This document shows positions 1 to 9,845 of a DNA stretch of 64,000 nt, one piece after another. The translations under genes and the position numbers were made by a program. Every line of letters starts with the position of its first letter. The stretch's first letter is position 1. The notes under the pieces are model-generated. The model saw only the letters and a program-made list of their open reading frames with translations, had not been told where the DNA came from and did no database searches. Source of the stretch: Ramlibacter lithotrophicus (GTDB lineage: Bacteria > Pseudomonadota > Gammaproteobacteria > Burkholderiales > Burkholderiaceae_C); assembly GCF_012184415.1 (NCBI RefSeq), contig NZ_VTOX01000006.1:186001-250000 (forward strand). Direction: 5' to 3'.

Positions 1-1
1 C

Positions 2-826
2 TCGGCGTCCGAGCAGGTCAACGCGACGGCCCAGTCGCTGAGCCAGGCCTCCAGCGAGCAGGCCGCCAGCGTCGAGGAGACCAGCGCCTCGGTCGAGCAG
101 ATGACCGCCTCGATCACCCAGAACGGCGAGAACGCCAAGGTCACCGACGCGATGGCCGTGCAGGCGTCCCAGCGCGCGGCCGAGGGCGGCCAGGCCGTGC
201 AGCAGACGGTCCAGGCGATGAAGGACATCGCCAAGAGGATCGGGATCATCGACGACATCGCCTACCAGACCAACCTGCTGGCGCTCAACGCCGCGATCGA
301 GGCGGCACGCGCCGGCGAACATGGCCGGGGCTTCGCCGTGGTCGCCGGCGAGGTGCGCAAGCTGGCCGAGCGCAGCCAGGTGGCCGCGCAGGAGATCGGC
401 GAGATGGCCGCCGGCTCGGTGGCCGTGGCCGAGAAGGCCGGCCAGTTCCTGGCCGAGATCGTGCCGGCGACCAGGAAGACCTCCGATCTGGTGCAGGAGA
501 TCGCCGCCGCCTCGCAGGAGCAGTCCTCCAGCGTCGCGCAGATCAACACCTCGATGACGCAGCTGGCGCAGATCACGCAGCAGAACGCGTCCTCCTCCGA
601 GGAGCTGGCGGCCACCGCCGAGGAAATGAGCTCGCAGGCCATCAACCTGCAGGAAGTCGTCGCGTTCTTCAAGACGCAAGCACGCGACGCGCCGGCCGCG
701 CCGCCGGCCAGGGCTGCCGCAGCCCGCACCGCGGGCGCCCAGCCGGCGCTGCCAGTCCTGACGCACCTGGCCGGCCAGCTGTCGCCGGCCGTGGTGCAGG
801 ACCGCGACTCGTTCGTGAAGTTCTAG
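2..826 (+). CDS. Methyl-accepting chemotaxis protein, C-terminal part (5' end outside window)
   Basis: This is the cytoplasmic signalling half of a chemoreceptor; the reading frame is open from base 2, so sensor, membrane and HAMP parts lie upstream of the window. The hairpin tip reads [20 protein letters not shown], the hallmark of the MCP signal domain that docks CheA and CheW. Flanking heptad-rich helices would carry the methylation sites used by CheR and CheB encoded downstream. The protein ends in an Ala/Pro-rich linker and the tail DSFVKF; whether that tail tethers CheR is unknown. Long stretches are almost identical at DNA level to the third receptor in the cluster (2717-4309), which suggests recent duplication or gene conversion. 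Identity as an MCP is certain; the ligand cannot be told. Confidence 0.95.
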   Translation, partial: SASEQVNATAQSLSQASSEQAASVEETSASVEQMTASITQNGENAKVTDAMAVQASQRAAEGGQAVQQTVQAMKDIAKRIGIIDDIAYQTNLLALNAAIEAARAGEHGRGFAVVAGEVRKLAERSQVAAQEIGEMAAGSVAVAEKAGQFLAEIVPATRKTSDLVQEIAAASQEQSSSVAQINTSMTQLAQITQQNASSSEELAATAEEMSSQAINLQEVVAFFKTQARDAPAAPPARAAAARTAGAQPALPVLTHLAGQLSPAVVQDRDSFVKF

Positions 827-847
827 TGCATTTCGAAGGAGACGACC

Positions 848-2077
848 GTGAAGCCGCCCGCGACGCTGACCATCCGGCACAAGCTGTACCTCCTTGGCGC
901 GGTCTGCTTCGCCTGCGCGGTCTCGCTGGGCGTCGCCGCGATCCTGTTTGCCGGCGAGGTGGAGCGCGGCTGGCGCATCCTCGGCGAAGGGCGCGCGCTG
1001 ACCGCGGAGGCGGGCGCCCTGCAGGCTTCGGCGAACCGGTTCCGCAACTTCGCAGCGGCCGTGGCCCTGGCCGGCGGCGTGGCATCCATGACCATCGTCG
1101 TGCTGATCTACGCCTCCCTCATGGGCGGACTGCGGCGCGCGCTGCTGGCCGCCCGGGCGATGGCGCACGGCGACTTCGTGTCGCCGGTCGAGGTCGGCGC
1201 CCGCGACGAGATGGGCCTGCTGCTGCGAGCGCTGCGGGGGGTGCGCGACGGCTTCGTGCAGGCGATCGGCGAGGTGCGGGCCAGCGCCGACGCCCTCGGC
1301 GCCGCCTCGGCCGAGATCGGCACGGCGGCGGGCTCCCTCAGCCGGGAAGCGGCGCAGCAGGCGGCCGGCGTAGCCGCAACCACCGCCTCGGTGCAGGAGA
1401 TCACGGCCTCGATCGTGCGCAATGGCGAGAACGCGCAAGTGACCGACCGCGTGGCCATCGCCTGCGCCATGCAGGCGGCGGACGGCGGCGCGGCCGTGGA
1501 CGGGACGCTCGCCGCGATGAAGCAGATCGCCGCCCGGATCGGCATCGTCGACGAGATCGCCTACCAGACCAACCTGCTGGCGCTCAACGCCGCCATCGAG
1601 GCCGCGCGCGCCGGCGAGCAGGGCAAGGGCTTTGCCGTCGTTGCCGGCGAAGTGCGCAAGCTGGCCGAACGCAGCCAGTTCGCGGCGCGGGAGATCGGCG
1701 AGCTGGCGGGCAATTCGCTGGCGGTGGCCGACAAGGCCGGGCAGTTGCTCTCCGACATGGTGCCGGCCATCCAGAAGACGTCGCACCTCGTGCGGGAGAT
1801 CGCCGCGGCCTCACAGGCGCAGTCGCTCGGCGTCGGGCAGATCAACGACACCATGGGCCGGCTGAACGGAACGACGCAGCGCAATGCCGCGTCGTCGCAG
1901 CAGCTGGCGACCATCGCGCAGGCGATGAGCGGGCACGTCGAAGTGCTGCAGCGCCTGGTGGGAATGTTCCGCGTGCCGGCGCTGCAGGGCTCGACCGCCG
2001 CCGTCCCCGTCCACGCCCCGGTTGCGGCGCCCCCCGCATCCCGGCCATCAACAGGTTCCAGGAAGGAGCATCCATGA
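848..2077 (+). CDS. Methyl-accepting chemotaxis protein with minimal periplasmic loop
   Basis: A 409-residue chemoreceptor starting at GTG after a good ribosome site (GAAGGAG). Two membrane segments are visible at about residues 13-35 and 69-90, leaving only about 33 residues between them, far shorter than a normal ligand-binding domain. A HAMP segment follows (about 88-140), then the signalling domain with the tip [20 protein letters not shown]. With almost no external domain it may sense through the membrane or HAMP region, or work within mixed receptor arrays; this is inference. The gene sits 21 bp after the first receptor, and its stop overlaps the cheW start (ATGA), so the two are probably translationally coupled. 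The sequence ends in a short Ala/Pro-rich tail. Confidence 0.93.
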   Translation: MKPPATLTIRHKLYLLGAVCFACAVSLGVAAILFAGEVERGWRILGEGRALTAEAGALQASANRFRNFAAAVALAGGVASMTIVVLIYASLMGGLRRALLAARAMAHGDFVSPVEVGARDEMGLLLRALRGVRDGFVQAIGEVRASADALGAASAEIGTAAGSLSREAAQQAAGVAATTASVQEITASIVRNGENAQVTDRVAIACAMQAADGGAAVDGTLAAMKQIAARIGIVDEIAYQTNLLALNAAIEAARAGEQGKGFAVVAGEVRKLAERSQFAAREIGELAGNSLAVADKAGQLLSDMVPAIQKTSHLVREIAAASQAQSLGVGQINDTMGRLNGTTQRNAASSQQLATIAQAMSGHVEVLQRLVGMFRVPALQGSTAAVPVHAPVAAPPASRPSTGSRKEHP

Positions 2078-2682
2078 CCGAACTCGCCAGAAACGGCAAG
2101 CACCAGTCCGCGGCGGCGGGCACGGAGGCGGCGCCGCAGCGAAGCCGCCAGTACCTCACCTTCCTGGTGGGCGGCGAACCCTTCGCGGTCCCGATCGCCG
2201 CCATCAAGGAGATCATCGAATACCGGCAGCCGACCGACGTGCCGATGATGCCGGCCTTCATGCGCGGTGTGATCAACCTGCGCGGCCGGGTGGTGCCGGT
2301 GGTCGACCTGTCGTCGCGCTTCGGCCGCGGCAGCGGCCAGGTCACGCGGCGCAGCTGCATCGTCGTGGCGGAAATCCGCCACGACGAGGAGCTGCACGAC
2401 ATCGGGGTGGCCGTCGACGCCGTCAACGCGGTGCTCGACATCGCCGACGAGGACATCGAGCCGCCGCCCGCCTTCGGCGCGAAACTGCGCGCGGAGTTCA
2501 TCAGCGGCATGGGCAAGCTGGGCGAGAAGTTCGTCATCGTCCTGGACATCGACAAGGTGCTGTCCGTCGACGAGCTGTCGCTGCTCGCCGGGGCCGGCGC
2601 GTTCCACGACGCCCCCGCCCCGCCGGCCGCGGACACGACCCGCCCGGCGCCGGAGCCGGCCTCCTCGCCGCCCGACGCGTGA
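2074..2682 (+). CDS. cheW: Chemotaxis coupling protein CheW
   Basis: A 202-residue CheW, the SH3-like scaffold that links chemoreceptors to the kinase CheA in the cytoplasm. The CheW core covers about residues 25-165 and shows the family pattern [20 protein letters not shown], then [15 protein letters not shown] and [14 protein letters not shown]. An Ala/Pro-rich C-terminal tail of about 35 residues goes beyond the usual family length (about 150-170). The start ATG overlaps the stop of the preceding receptor and is preceded by GGAAGGAG. It lies inside the che operon between two receptor genes, which supports a role in this specific array. Confidence 0.95.
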   Translation: MTELARNGKHQSAAAGTEAAPQRSRQYLTFLVGGEPFAVPIAAIKEIIEYRQPTDVPMMPAFMRGVINLRGRVVPVVDLSSRFGRGSGQVTRRSCIVVAEIRHDEELHDIGVAVDAVNAVLDIADEDIEPPPAFGAKLRAEFISGMGKLGEKFVIVLDIDKVLSVDELSLLAGAGAFHDAPAPPAADTTRPAPEPASSPPDA

Positions 2683-2716
2683 CGGCGCCGGCCCGCCAAC
2701 CCAACGAAAGAGCACC

Positions 2717-4309
2717 ATGTTCAACACGCTGCGCGTATCCACCCGCCTCGTCCTCCTCAACGCGGTCGTGGCGCTGTTCACCGTCACGCTGGTGGCGGTC
2801 GCCTACTCCATGATCTCCGGCATCGCGGCGTCGCTCGCGGACGTCCGGGGCCTGGAGGGCAACCGCGTGCTGTACAAGGGCAGCGACGCCATCTGGGAGC
2901 TGCGGTTCGGCATCGCCAACTACACCCTCGCCACGCCTGAAAACAGGAAGAAGATCCTGGCCGGGCGGCCGAAGCTGTACGAGACCCTCGACCAGAGCCT
3001 GCAGGCGTATTCCGACCTGGGCGCGTCCAGCGAGCAGAAGGCGGTCCTGAAGCAGCTGGGGGAGCAGTACCGCCGCTACCGCGAGGGCGCCCCACGCTGG
3101 TTCGAGCTGATCGACGCCGGCCAGCTGGAGGAGGCGGCCGCTTACCGGGCGAAGGTGACCAACGACGCCGCCAGTGCCATGGTCAGGCACTTCAACGTCC
3201 TGCTCGAGAACCAGTCCAGGCTCAACCAGGAGCTGTCGGCGGAATCGATGGCGATGGCCAGCCGCGCACGCGACGTGATGCTGGCGATTTCGATCGCTGG
3301 CCTGGTGCTGGCGGTGGCGATCGGGTATCTCATCACGCGCAGCCTGCTGCGGCAGCTGGGTGGCGAGCCGGCGGACGCGGCGCGCATCATGGGCGAGGTG
3401 GCCGAGGGCGACCTGACGGTGGACGTGCCACTCAGGCCCGCCGATACGTCGAGCATGCTGTTCGCGCTGAGGAACATGGCGGCCAGGCTCGCCCGGACGA
3501 TGGACGAGGTGCGTGCCAGCGCGCAGGCGCTGTCGTCGGCGTCGCAGGAGGTCAGCGCGACGGCGCAGGCCATGAGCCAGGGAGCCAGCGAGCAGGCCTC
3601 GAGCGTGGAAGAGACCAGCGCCTCGGTCGAGCAGATGACCGCCTCGATCACCCAGAACGGCGAGAACGCCGGGGTCACCGACCGCATGGCCGTCCAGGCT
3701 TCGCAGCAGGCGGCCGAGGGCGGGCAGGCCGTGCAGCAGACGGTGCGGGCGATGAAGGACATCGCCCGCAAGATCGTGATCATCGACGACATCGCCTACC
3801 AGACCAACCTGCTGGCGCTCAACGCCGCGATCGAGGCGGCACGCGCCGGCGAACATGGCCGGGGCTTCGCCGTGGTGGCCGGCGAGGTGCGCAAGCTGGC
3901 CGAGCGCAGCCAGGTGGCCGCGCAGGAGATCGCCGAAATGGCGAGCGCCTCGACCTCCGTCGCGGAACGGGCGGGCTCCATGCTGGACGAGATGGTGCCG
4001 GCGATCCAGAAGACCTCCGCGCTGGTGCAGGAAATCGCCGCGGCGTCCCGGGAACAGTCGGCCAGCGTCGGCCAGATCAACACGGCGATGGGACAGCTGA
4101 ACCAGATCACGCAGCGCAACGCATCCTCGTCGGAGGAACTCGCCGCCACCTCGGAGGAGATGAGCGCCCAGGTCGAGAACCTGCAGCGGCTGATCGCCTT
4201 CTTCAAGGTGCCCGGCGAGGCGGCTCAGCCGCCCGGCGGGCCCGGACCGCGACGGGCAGCAGCGCTGGCGACCCCCTCCCGGCTGGCGCTGGAGGCCGCG
4301 CCGGCATGA
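2717..4309 (+). CDS. Methyl-accepting chemotaxis protein, full length
   Basis: A 530-residue transmembrane chemoreceptor. TM1 is at about residues 11-33 and TM2 at about 188-208; the roughly 155 residues between are helical in character and probably form a four-helix-bundle sensor. HAMP follows at about 210-262, then the signalling domain with the CheA/CheW contact tip at about 357-376 ([20 protein letters not shown]). The C-terminus is a Pro/Ala linker without a CheR-tethering NWETF pentapeptide. Its stop overlaps the cheR start (ATGA), implying coupled translation. The tip-region DNA is nearly identical to the first receptor of the window. The ligand is unknown. Confidence 0.95.
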   Translation: MFNTLRVSTRLVLLNAVVALFTVTLVAVAYSMISGIAASLADVRGLEGNRVLYKGSDAIWELRFGIANYTLATPENRKKILAGRPKLYETLDQSLQAYSDLGASSEQKAVLKQLGEQYRRYREGAPRWFELIDAGQLEEAAAYRAKVTNDAASAMVRHFNVLLENQSRLNQELSAESMAMASRARDVMLAISIAGLVLAVAIGYLITRSLLRQLGGEPADAARIMGEVAEGDLTVDVPLRPADTSSMLFALRNMAARLARTMDEVRASAQALSSASQEVSATAQAMSQGASEQASSVEETSASVEQMTASITQNGENAGVTDRMAVQASQQAAEGGQAVQQTVRAMKDIARKIVIIDDIAYQTNLLALNAAIEAARAGEHGRGFAVVAGEVRKLAERSQVAAQEIAEMASASTSVAERAGSMLDEMVPAIQKTSALVQEIAAASREQSASVGQINTAMGQLNQITQRNASSSEELAATSEEMSAQVENLQRLIAFFKVPGEAAQPPGGPGPRRAAALATPSRLALEAAPA

Positions 4310-5133
4310 GCACCCTGGTGCTGCCGTCCGCGCCGCAGATCACCGACGGCGAGTTCCGCGACCTGCGCGGCTGGATCCACCGCCAGGCGGGCATCCACCT
4401 GTCGGACCAGAAGAAGGCGCTGGTGTGCGGCCGACTGGCGCCGCGCATGCGCCATTACCGGCTGTCGCGCTTCGCCGACTATTTCCGGCTGCTGCAGGAG
4501 GGCGCGCAGCCGGGCGAGCCCCAGGTCGCCGTGGACCTGCTGACCACCAACGAGACGCACTTCTTCCGCGAGCCCGCCCACTTCGACTACCTGCGCGAGC
4601 AGATCGTGGCGGCGCACCGCTCGTCGGGCAAGCCGCTGCGCGTGTGGAGCGCCGCGTGCTCCAGCGGGGAGGAGCCGTACAGCATCGCCATGACGCTCGC
4701 GTCGGCCATGGGCGGCGTGCCGTGGGACATCGTGGCGTCGGACCTGAGCTCGCGCGTGCTGGAGCGGGCGCGCACCGCGCATTACCCGATGGCCCGCGCC
4801 AGGACCATCCCGCGCGAGCACCTGCTGGCGTTCTGCCTGAAAGGGACCGGCGCGCACGAAGGGTCCTTCATCGTGGCGCCGCAGCTGGCCAGCCGCGTGC
4901 GCTTCATGCAGGTGAACCTCAACCAGGCGCTGCCGCGGCTGGGCGAGTTCGACCTGGTCTTCCTGCGCAACGTGATGATCTACTTCGATGCGCCCACCAA
5001 GCAGCAGGTGGTGGAGCGGATCGCCTCCTGCCTGCGGCCCGGCGGCCACCTGATGATCGGCCACTCGGAAAGCCTCGCCACGATCGCCTGCAGCCTGAAG
5101 CCGCTCGCCCCTTCGATCTACCGCCGGCCATAG
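4306..5133 (+). CDS. cheR: Chemotaxis protein methyltransferase CheR
   Basis: CheR uses S-adenosylmethionine to methylate glutamates on chemoreceptors, which resets their sensitivity. The 275-residue protein shows the expected order: a helical N-terminal domain, [16 protein letters not shown], the SAM-binding segment [16 protein letters not shown] and, later, [12 protein letters not shown]. Length is normal for the family. The gene overlaps the preceding receptor by four bases and is followed after 21 bp by cheD and then cheB, a typical adaptation block. No regulator site is visible inside the operon. Confidence 0.96.
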   Translation: MSTLVLPSAPQITDGEFRDLRGWIHRQAGIHLSDQKKALVCGRLAPRMRHYRLSRFADYFRLLQEGAQPGEPQVAVDLLTTNETHFFREPAHFDYLREQIVAAHRSSGKPLRVWSAACSSGEEPYSIAMTLASAMGGVPWDIVASDLSSRVLERARTAHYPMARARTIPREHLLAFCLKGTGAHEGSFIVAPQLASRVRFMQVNLNQALPRLGEFDLVFLRNVMIYFDAPTKQQVVERIASCLRPGGHLMIGHSESLATIACSLKPLAPSIYRRP

Positions 5134-5154
5134 GGCCGGTCCAGGCCCTTCCCC

Positions 5155-5667
5155 GTGCCGTTGCCCGCCGCCCCCGACGTCCTGGAGGTGTTCCTCGCGC
5201 CGGGCGAGTTCTGGTTCGGCGACGAGAAGACGCGCATCCGCACCCTGCTCGGCTCGTGCGTGGCGATCACGCTGTGGCATCCGCGCCTGCGCATCGGCGG
5301 CATGTGCCACTACATGCTGCCGCATCGGCCGCACGCCGCCGCCGGGGAGCCGCTGGACGGGCGCTACGGCGACGAGGCGATGGAGCTGTTCGTGCGCGAG
5401 CTGCGGCGTTCCGGCACCGCCGCGCCCGACTACCACGTCAAGCTGTTCGGCGGCGGCAGGATGTTCGCGCACCAGCACGCCGCCAGCCGTCACGCCGACA
5501 TCTCCGCCCGCAACATGGACGCCGGCCGCGAACTGGTCGTGCGCCACGGCTTCCGGCTGCACGCCCACGACATGGGCGGCGAAGGCCACCGCAACGTGAT
5601 CCTCGACCTGTGGACCGGCGACGTGTGGCTCAAGCGCGCGCCGCGCGGCGTCCAGGGCGGCTCCTGA
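5155..5667 (+). CDS. cheD: Chemoreceptor glutamine deamidase CheD
   Basis: CheD deamidates selected glutamines of chemoreceptors to glutamate, creating methylation sites. The 170-residue protein has the family core [20 protein letters not shown] followed by MCHYMLP, giving the catalytic Cys at about residue 35 and His at about 52, and later KLFGGGRMF. The start is a GTG; no ATG is better placed. The last base of its stop codon is the first base of the cheB ATG (TGATG), so translation of the two is probably coupled. Confidence 0.95.
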   Translation: MPLPAAPDVLEVFLAPGEFWFGDEKTRIRTLLGSCVAITLWHPRLRIGGMCHYMLPHRPHAAAGEPLDGRYGDEAMELFVRELRRSGTAAPDYHVKLFGGGRMFAHQHAASRHADISARNMDAGRELVVRHGFRLHAHDMGGEGHRNVILDLWTGDVWLKRAPRGVQGGS

Positions 5668-6716
5668 TGGCGGCGTCGAGGATCGAGGTGCTGGTGGTCG
5701 ACGACTCGGCCGTCGTGCGCCAGGCCGTTTCCGCGGTGCTGGCCGCCGATCGCACGATCCACGTCCTGGGCGCCGTCGCCGACCCGCTGTTCGCGATGCA
5801 ACGCATGCGCGCGCAGTGGCCCGACGTGATCGTGCTCGACATCGAGATGCCGCGCATGGACGGCATCACCTTCCTGCGGCAATTGATGGCCGAGCGGCCG
5901 ACGCCGGTGGTGGTGTGCTCCACGCTCACGACGCGCGGCGCGGCCACCACCATGCAGGCGCTCGCGGCCGGCGCCGTCGCCATCGTCGCGAAGCCGCGGG
6001 CCGGCGTGCGGGACTACCTGCTCGACGCCTCGGCCGGCCTGGTGCGCACCGTCAAGGCGGCCGCCCGGGCCAACCTGCGCAACCTCGTCGCGCCCGCGAA
6101 CGCACCGGCACCCGTGCCGCTGCCCGGGGAGGCGCAGCCCCTGACGGACACCACCGAGAAGGTGGTGGCCATCGGCACCTCCACCGGCGGAACCCAGGCG
6201 CTCGAAGCGATCCTCGCGGCGCTGCCGGCCGCGACGCCGGGCATCGTCATCGTCCAGCACATGCCGGAGAAGTTCACGGCCGCCTTCGCCGGCCGGCTCG
6301 ACATGCTGTGCCGGATCGAGGTGCGCGAAGCGCGCGACGGCGACCGCGTGCGGCCCGGCCGCGCGCTGATCGCCCCCGGCGGGCGCCACATGACGCTGGT
6401 GCGCAGCGGCGCCCAGTACGTGGTGGCCGTGAAGGACGGGCCGCTGGTCCACCACCATCGTCCTTCGGTCGACGTGCTGTTTCGTTCGGTCGCGCAAACG
6501 GCCGGCCAGAACGCGCTGGGCATCATCATGACGGGCATGGGTGCCGACGGCGCGCGCGGGTTGCAGGCGATGCACCAGGCGGGCGCCCGCGCCGTCGCGC
6601 AGGACGAGGCGACCTGCGTCGTGTTCGGCATGCCCAGGGAGGCGATCAAGCTCGGCGCCGTCGACGCGGTGCTGCCGCTGCAGGAGCTGCCGCGCGAGAT
6701 CATGCGCCTCGCGTGA
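5667..6716 (+). CDS. cheB: Protein-glutamate methylesterase/response regulator CheB
   Basis: CheB removes methyl groups from chemoreceptors when phosphorylated by CheA. The 349-residue protein starts with a receiver domain (acidic pair D12/D13, phosphoacceptor D58 in [11 protein letters not shown]), then an Ala/Pro linker, then the methylesterase domain. The catalytic triad can be read as S172 (GTSTGG), H198 (VQHMPEK) and D294 (GMGADGARG). It is the last recognisable gene of the chemotaxis operon. The ATG overlaps the cheD stop. Both domains are intact and of ordinary length. Confidence 0.97.
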   Translation: MAASRIEVLVVDDSAVVRQAVSAVLAADRTIHVLGAVADPLFAMQRMRAQWPDVIVLDIEMPRMDGITFLRQLMAERPTPVVVCSTLTTRGAATTMQALAAGAVAIVAKPRAGVRDYLLDASAGLVRTVKAAARANLRNLVAPANAPAPVPLPGEAQPLTDTTEKVVAIGTSTGGTQALEAILAALPAATPGIVIVQHMPEKFTAAFAGRLDMLCRIEVREARDGDRVRPGRALIAPGGRHMTLVRSGAQYVVAVKDGPLVHHHRPSVDVLFRSVAQTAGQNALGIIMTGMGADGARGLQAMHQAGARAVAQDEATCVVFGMPREAIKLGAVDAVLPLQELPREIMRLA

Positions 6717-6781
6717 GCGGCGGCGGCCGGCGCACAATCGGCAGCCGGCGCCGGTGGCGCGCCGGGAAAGGCACGACATCC

Positions 6782-7465
6782 ATGACGTCCTCACCGGGCC
6801 AAACGAGGGCTCCCGTCGCGGCCGGCGGATTCAGCGTGCTGTTGGCGGGGGGCTCCGGCCTCGTCGGCCGCGAGCTGCTGCGACTGCTGCTCGCCGATCC
6901 TTCAGTGGCGGCGGTGCATGCCCTGGGCCGCCGCGAACTGCCGCTGCGCGATGCCGGGCTGGTCCAACACCGGGTGGATTTCGCCGCCCTGCCCGCGCTG
7001 CCGCCCGTGGACGAGGCGTTCATCGCCCTGGGGACCACGATCAAGGTGGCCGGCAGCCGGGCGGCGTTCCGCACCGTCGACTTCGACGCCGTGCTGGCCG
7101 TCGCCAAGGCGGCGCGGACGGCCGGCGCCACCCGGCTGGGCGTGGTCAGCGCGATGGGCGCCGATGCGCGGTCACGCGTCTTCTACAACCGGGTCAAGGG
7201 CGAGATGGAGCAGGCGCTTCCGGCGCTGGACTTCGACACCCTCGTGATCGCCCGCCCCTCGCTGCTGGCGGGCGACCGCAAGGCGCTGGGCCAGCCGCTG
7301 CGCTCCGGCGAGGAAATCGGCCTCAAGGTCTCGCGCTGGCTGACGCCGCTGGTTCCCGCCAACTACCGCCCGATTCCCGCGGCGGCGGTCGCCCGCGCGC
7401 TGGTGCGGGCGGTGCGCGAGACGAACGGGCAGCGCGTGCTGCTGTCGGGTGAAATGCAGCCCTGA
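6782..7465 (+). CDS. NAD(P)-binding atypical SDR, epimerase-like
   Basis: A 227-residue Rossmann-fold protein. The dinucleotide-binding loop GGSGLVGRELLRLLL lies at about residues 24-38, and FYNRVKGEMEQAL resembles the active-site Y-x3-K region of atypical short-chain dehydrogenases of the HTATIP2/NmrA-like kind. Most bacterial relatives are annotated as oxidoreductases or epimerases of unknown substrate. It follows cheB by 65 bp on the same strand but has no evident link with chemotaxis. It converges with the enolase-superfamily gene, with only 5 bp between them. Confidence 0.8.
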   Translation: MTSSPGQTRAPVAAGGFSVLLAGGSGLVGRELLRLLLADPSVAAVHALGRRELPLRDAGLVQHRVDFAALPALPPVDEAFIALGTTIKVAGSRAAFRTVDFDAVLAVAKAARTAGATRLGVVSAMGADARSRVFYNRVKGEMEQALPALDFDTLVIARPSLLAGDRKALGQPLRSGEEIGLKVSRWLTPLVPANYRPIPAAAVARALVRAVRETNGQRVLLSGEMQP

Positions 7466-7470
7466 GGCGT

Positions 7471-8667
7471 TCAGGCCTGCGACACCCGCACCATCGCGTC
7501 GGCGCGCTTCGTCAGGTCCGGCAGCAGTTCCAGCCCCAGGCCCGGCTTGTCGTTCAGGCTGATCATCCCGTTGCGTACCTGCGGCAGCTCGGTCACCAGC
7601 TCCTGGTACCAGCCGGTGTAGAAGGCACGAACGCTTTCCTGGATCAGCGCATTGGGCGCATGCAGCGACAGGTGCGTGGACGCGGCCCACACGACCGGCC
7701 CGGTGCAGTCGTGCGGCGCGACCGGCAACTGCCACGCGTCCGCCATGCCGGCGATCTTGCGGGCTTCGGTGAGGCCGCCGCACCAGCTCAGGTCCAGCAT
7801 CACCACGCCCGCCACGCCGGTCTCGAGGTAATCCTTGAAGCCCCACTTGTAGCTGAGCGTCTCGCTGGCGCAGATCAGCGCCTCGCAGTCCTTCGCGTAC
7901 TGCTTCAGCAGGTCCAGCGAGTCCATCCGGATCGCGTCCTCGTGCCAGAACGTGTTGAACGGCTTGAGCGCGCGGGCGATCTTCTGCGCCATCGGCAGGC
8001 GCCACAGGCTGTGGAACTCCACCATGATGTCCATGCGCTCGCCCACCGCCTTGCGGATCTTGCGGAACGGCTCCAGCGCAGCGTCGAGCTGCTCGCTGCT
8101 GATGTACTGGCCGTGGCTGGCCTCGGCGGCCGGGTCGAACGGCCAGATCTTCATCGCCGTCACGCCTTCGGACAGCAGCGACTCCGCCAGTTCGTCGGCG
8201 TGGTGCAGGAAGCCCTGCAGGTCTTCGTACGGCCCGGCGTTGTTGCCCAGGCCCCAGTTCGACGACGTCTGGTTGGCGTTGCTGCGGATGTACTGGTAGC
8301 CGGCGCAGGTGTTGTAGATGCGGATCGCGTCGCGGCTGCGCCCACCCAGCGCCGTGTGCACGGGCATGTTCGCGGCCTTGCCGAACAGGTCCCACAACGC
8401 GATGTCGACGGCGGAATTGCCGCGCGTCTCGACGCCGGAGCCCCGCCAGCCGAGATAGCCGGTGAGGTCGCGGGCCCGCGCCTCGATGGCCAGCGGGTCC
8501 TGCCCCAGCAGCCGCTGGGCCGCCCATTCATGCAGGTAGGCCTCCACCGCCTGCGCGCCCATGAAGGTCTCGCCCAGCCCGACGAGCCCCTCGTCGGTGT
8601 GCAGGCGGACCCACAGGATGTTGGGAAATTCGCCGAGACGGATGGTTTCGAGTTTCGTGATCTTCAT
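7471..8667 (-). CDS. Enolase-superfamily sugar-acid dehydratase (mandelate racemase/MLE family)
   Basis: A 398-residue enzyme of the enolase superfamily, whose members abstract the proton alpha to a carboxylate with the help of Mg2+. The N-terminal capping domain begins MKITKLETIRL and is followed by the barrel. Candidate metal ligands are in MVEFHSLW, FWHEDAI and ICASETLS, and a late histidine sits in VAPHDCTGP. The E-x-H arrangement in the first of these resembles the D-x-H of aldonate dehydratases such as galactonate/mannonate dehydratase. Its position after a TRAP transporter and beside a second dehydratase, dgoK and dgoA supports a sugar-acid substrate. ATG 8667 is preferred over the upstream in-frame TTG at 8685. 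A terminator-like hairpin lies just before the ATG and no clear ribosome site is seen. Confidence 0.85.
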   Translation of the reverse strand: MKITKLETIRLGEFPNILWVRLHTDEGLVGLGETFMGAQAVEAYLHEWAAQRLLGQDPLAIEARARDLTGYLGWRGSGVETRGNSAVDIALWDLFGKAANMPVHTALGGRSRDAIRIYNTCAGYQYIRSNANQTSSNWGLGNNAGPYEDLQGFLHHADELAESLLSEGVTAMKIWPFDPAAEASHGQYISSEQLDAALEPFRKIRKAVGERMDIMVEFHSLWRLPMAQKIARALKPFNTFWHEDAIRMDSLDLLKQYAKDCEALICASETLSYKWGFKDYLETGVAGVVMLDLSWCGGLTEARKIAGMADAWQLPVAPHDCTGPVVWAASTHLSLHAPNALIQESVRAFYTGWYQELVTELPQVRNGMISLNDKPGLGLELLPDLTKRADAMVRVSQA

Positions 8668-8670
8668 GGC

Positions 8671-8693
8671 AAAAGGCCCGCGCAAGGCGGGCC
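8671..8693 (-). terminator. Hairpin with T-run immediately upstream of the enolase-family gene
   Basis: On the minus strand a perfect 7-bp stem (GGCCCGC/GCGGGCC, loop of 5) is followed by TTTT, then GCC and the ATG at 8667. It looks like an intrinsic terminator placed between dctP and the enolase-family gene. It could reduce or regulate read-through, or protect the transporter mRNA 3' end. Confidence 0.6.
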
Positions 8694-8791
8694 ATCATCA
8701 ACTTGCAAGTCGCCGTCGAAGTCGCCGGTGGCCGAAGCACCGACCAGGGGGTCGGTGGCGACGGCCATCCGGCTTATCCTCCAAAAGTTCC

Positions 8792-9799
8792 TTATTTTCC
8801 GCGCGCCTTCTTCAGCGCGTCCAGCACCTGGTTCACCGCGTCGGCGCCGATCGTCGGCACGTTCTTGGCATAGACCGGCTGCACCTTGGCGAACATCCGG
8901 GCCTGCTCGGCTGGCGTGACGTCGTTGACGACCATGCCCTTGGCCTTGAGGCTCGCCAGCGACTTCTCGTTCAGCTGGCGGTTGGCGATGCGCTGCACCT
9001 TCTGGCCTTCGATCGCCGCTTCACGCAGCACCGACTGCTCCTGCGGGCTCAGCTGGTCCCACAGCTTCTTGGAGTACAGCACCAGGAATGGCGTGTAGGC
9101 GTGGCGCGTGACCGACAGGTACTTCTGCACTTCGTTGAACTTCGACGTCTCGATGGTGACGAACGGGTTTTCCTGGCCGTCGATGGTCTTGGTCTCGAGC
9201 GCCGTGAACACTTCCGGGAACGCCATCGGCACGGCGTTGGTGCCGAGCGTCTTGAACGTGTCGAGGAAGATGTTGTTCTGCATCACGCGGACCTTCACGC
9301 CTTCGAAGTCCTCGACCTTGGCGACCGGGCGCTTGCTGTTGGTGAGGTTGCGGAAGCCGTTCTCCCAGTAGGCCAGGTTCACCAGGCCCGCTTCTTCCAG
9401 CTTCTTGTTGAAGTAGACGCCCGCCGGGCCGTCCAGCACCGCGTCGGCTTCCTTCTCGTTGGCGAACAGGAAGGGCAGGTCGAACACGCCCAGTTCCTTG
9501 ACGATGCCCACGAGCGGCGACGACGAGGTGCACACCATCTCCTGGGTGCCGGCGCGCAGCGCCTGCGTGGCCTGCAGGTCGTTGCCCGCGGAGCCGCCCC
9601 AGAACGCGTTGATCTTCATCTTGCCGCCGGTCTTGGCGGCCAGGATCTCCTGCATCTTCTTGACGCCGACGCCGACCGGGTGGTCCTCGTTCACGCCGTT
9701 GGTGAACTTGATCGTGCGGTCGGCGAACTGCGCGAACGCGGGCGCGGCGGCCAGCAGGGCGGTGGCGGCAAAGGCCACCAGGGTGCGTCGTTGGATCAT
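8792..9799 (-). CDS. dctP: TRAP transporter solute-binding protein DctP family
   Basis: This periplasmic receptor captures the substrate for a tripartite ATP-independent periplasmic transporter. The 335-residue protein has a Sec signal peptide (hydrophobic stretch ending APAFAQ at about residue 24). The mature part has DctP-family features such as VKVRVMQNNIFLDTFKTLG, which contains the arginine that usually pairs with a carboxylate, and FPEVFTALETKTIDGQENPF. It is followed on the minus strand by the enolase-family gene and preceded by dctM and dctQ, so it is part of a complete transporter set. From context the substrate is probably an aldonate or uronate. The ATG is preceded by AAGGAG. Confidence 0.95.
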   Translation of the reverse strand: MIQRRTLVAFAATALLAAAPAFAQFADRTIKFTNGVNEDHPVGVGVKKMQEILAAKTGGKMKINAFWGGSAGNDLQATQALRAGTQEMVCTSSSPLVGIVKELGVFDLPFLFANEKEADAVLDGPAGVYFNKKLEEAGLVNLAYWENGFRNLTNSKRPVAKVEDFEGVKVRVMQNNIFLDTFKTLGTNAVPMAFPEVFTALETKTIDGQENPFVTIETSKFNEVQKYLSVTRHAYTPFLVLYSKKLWDQLSPQEQSVLREAAIEGQKVQRIANRQLNEKSLASLKAKGMVVNDVTPAEQARMFAKVQPVYAKNVPTIGADAVNQVLDALKKARGK

Positions 9800-9845
9800 G
9801 AAATCTCCTTGGGATGAACGACAGGGTGGGAAAAAGGGGGCGTCC

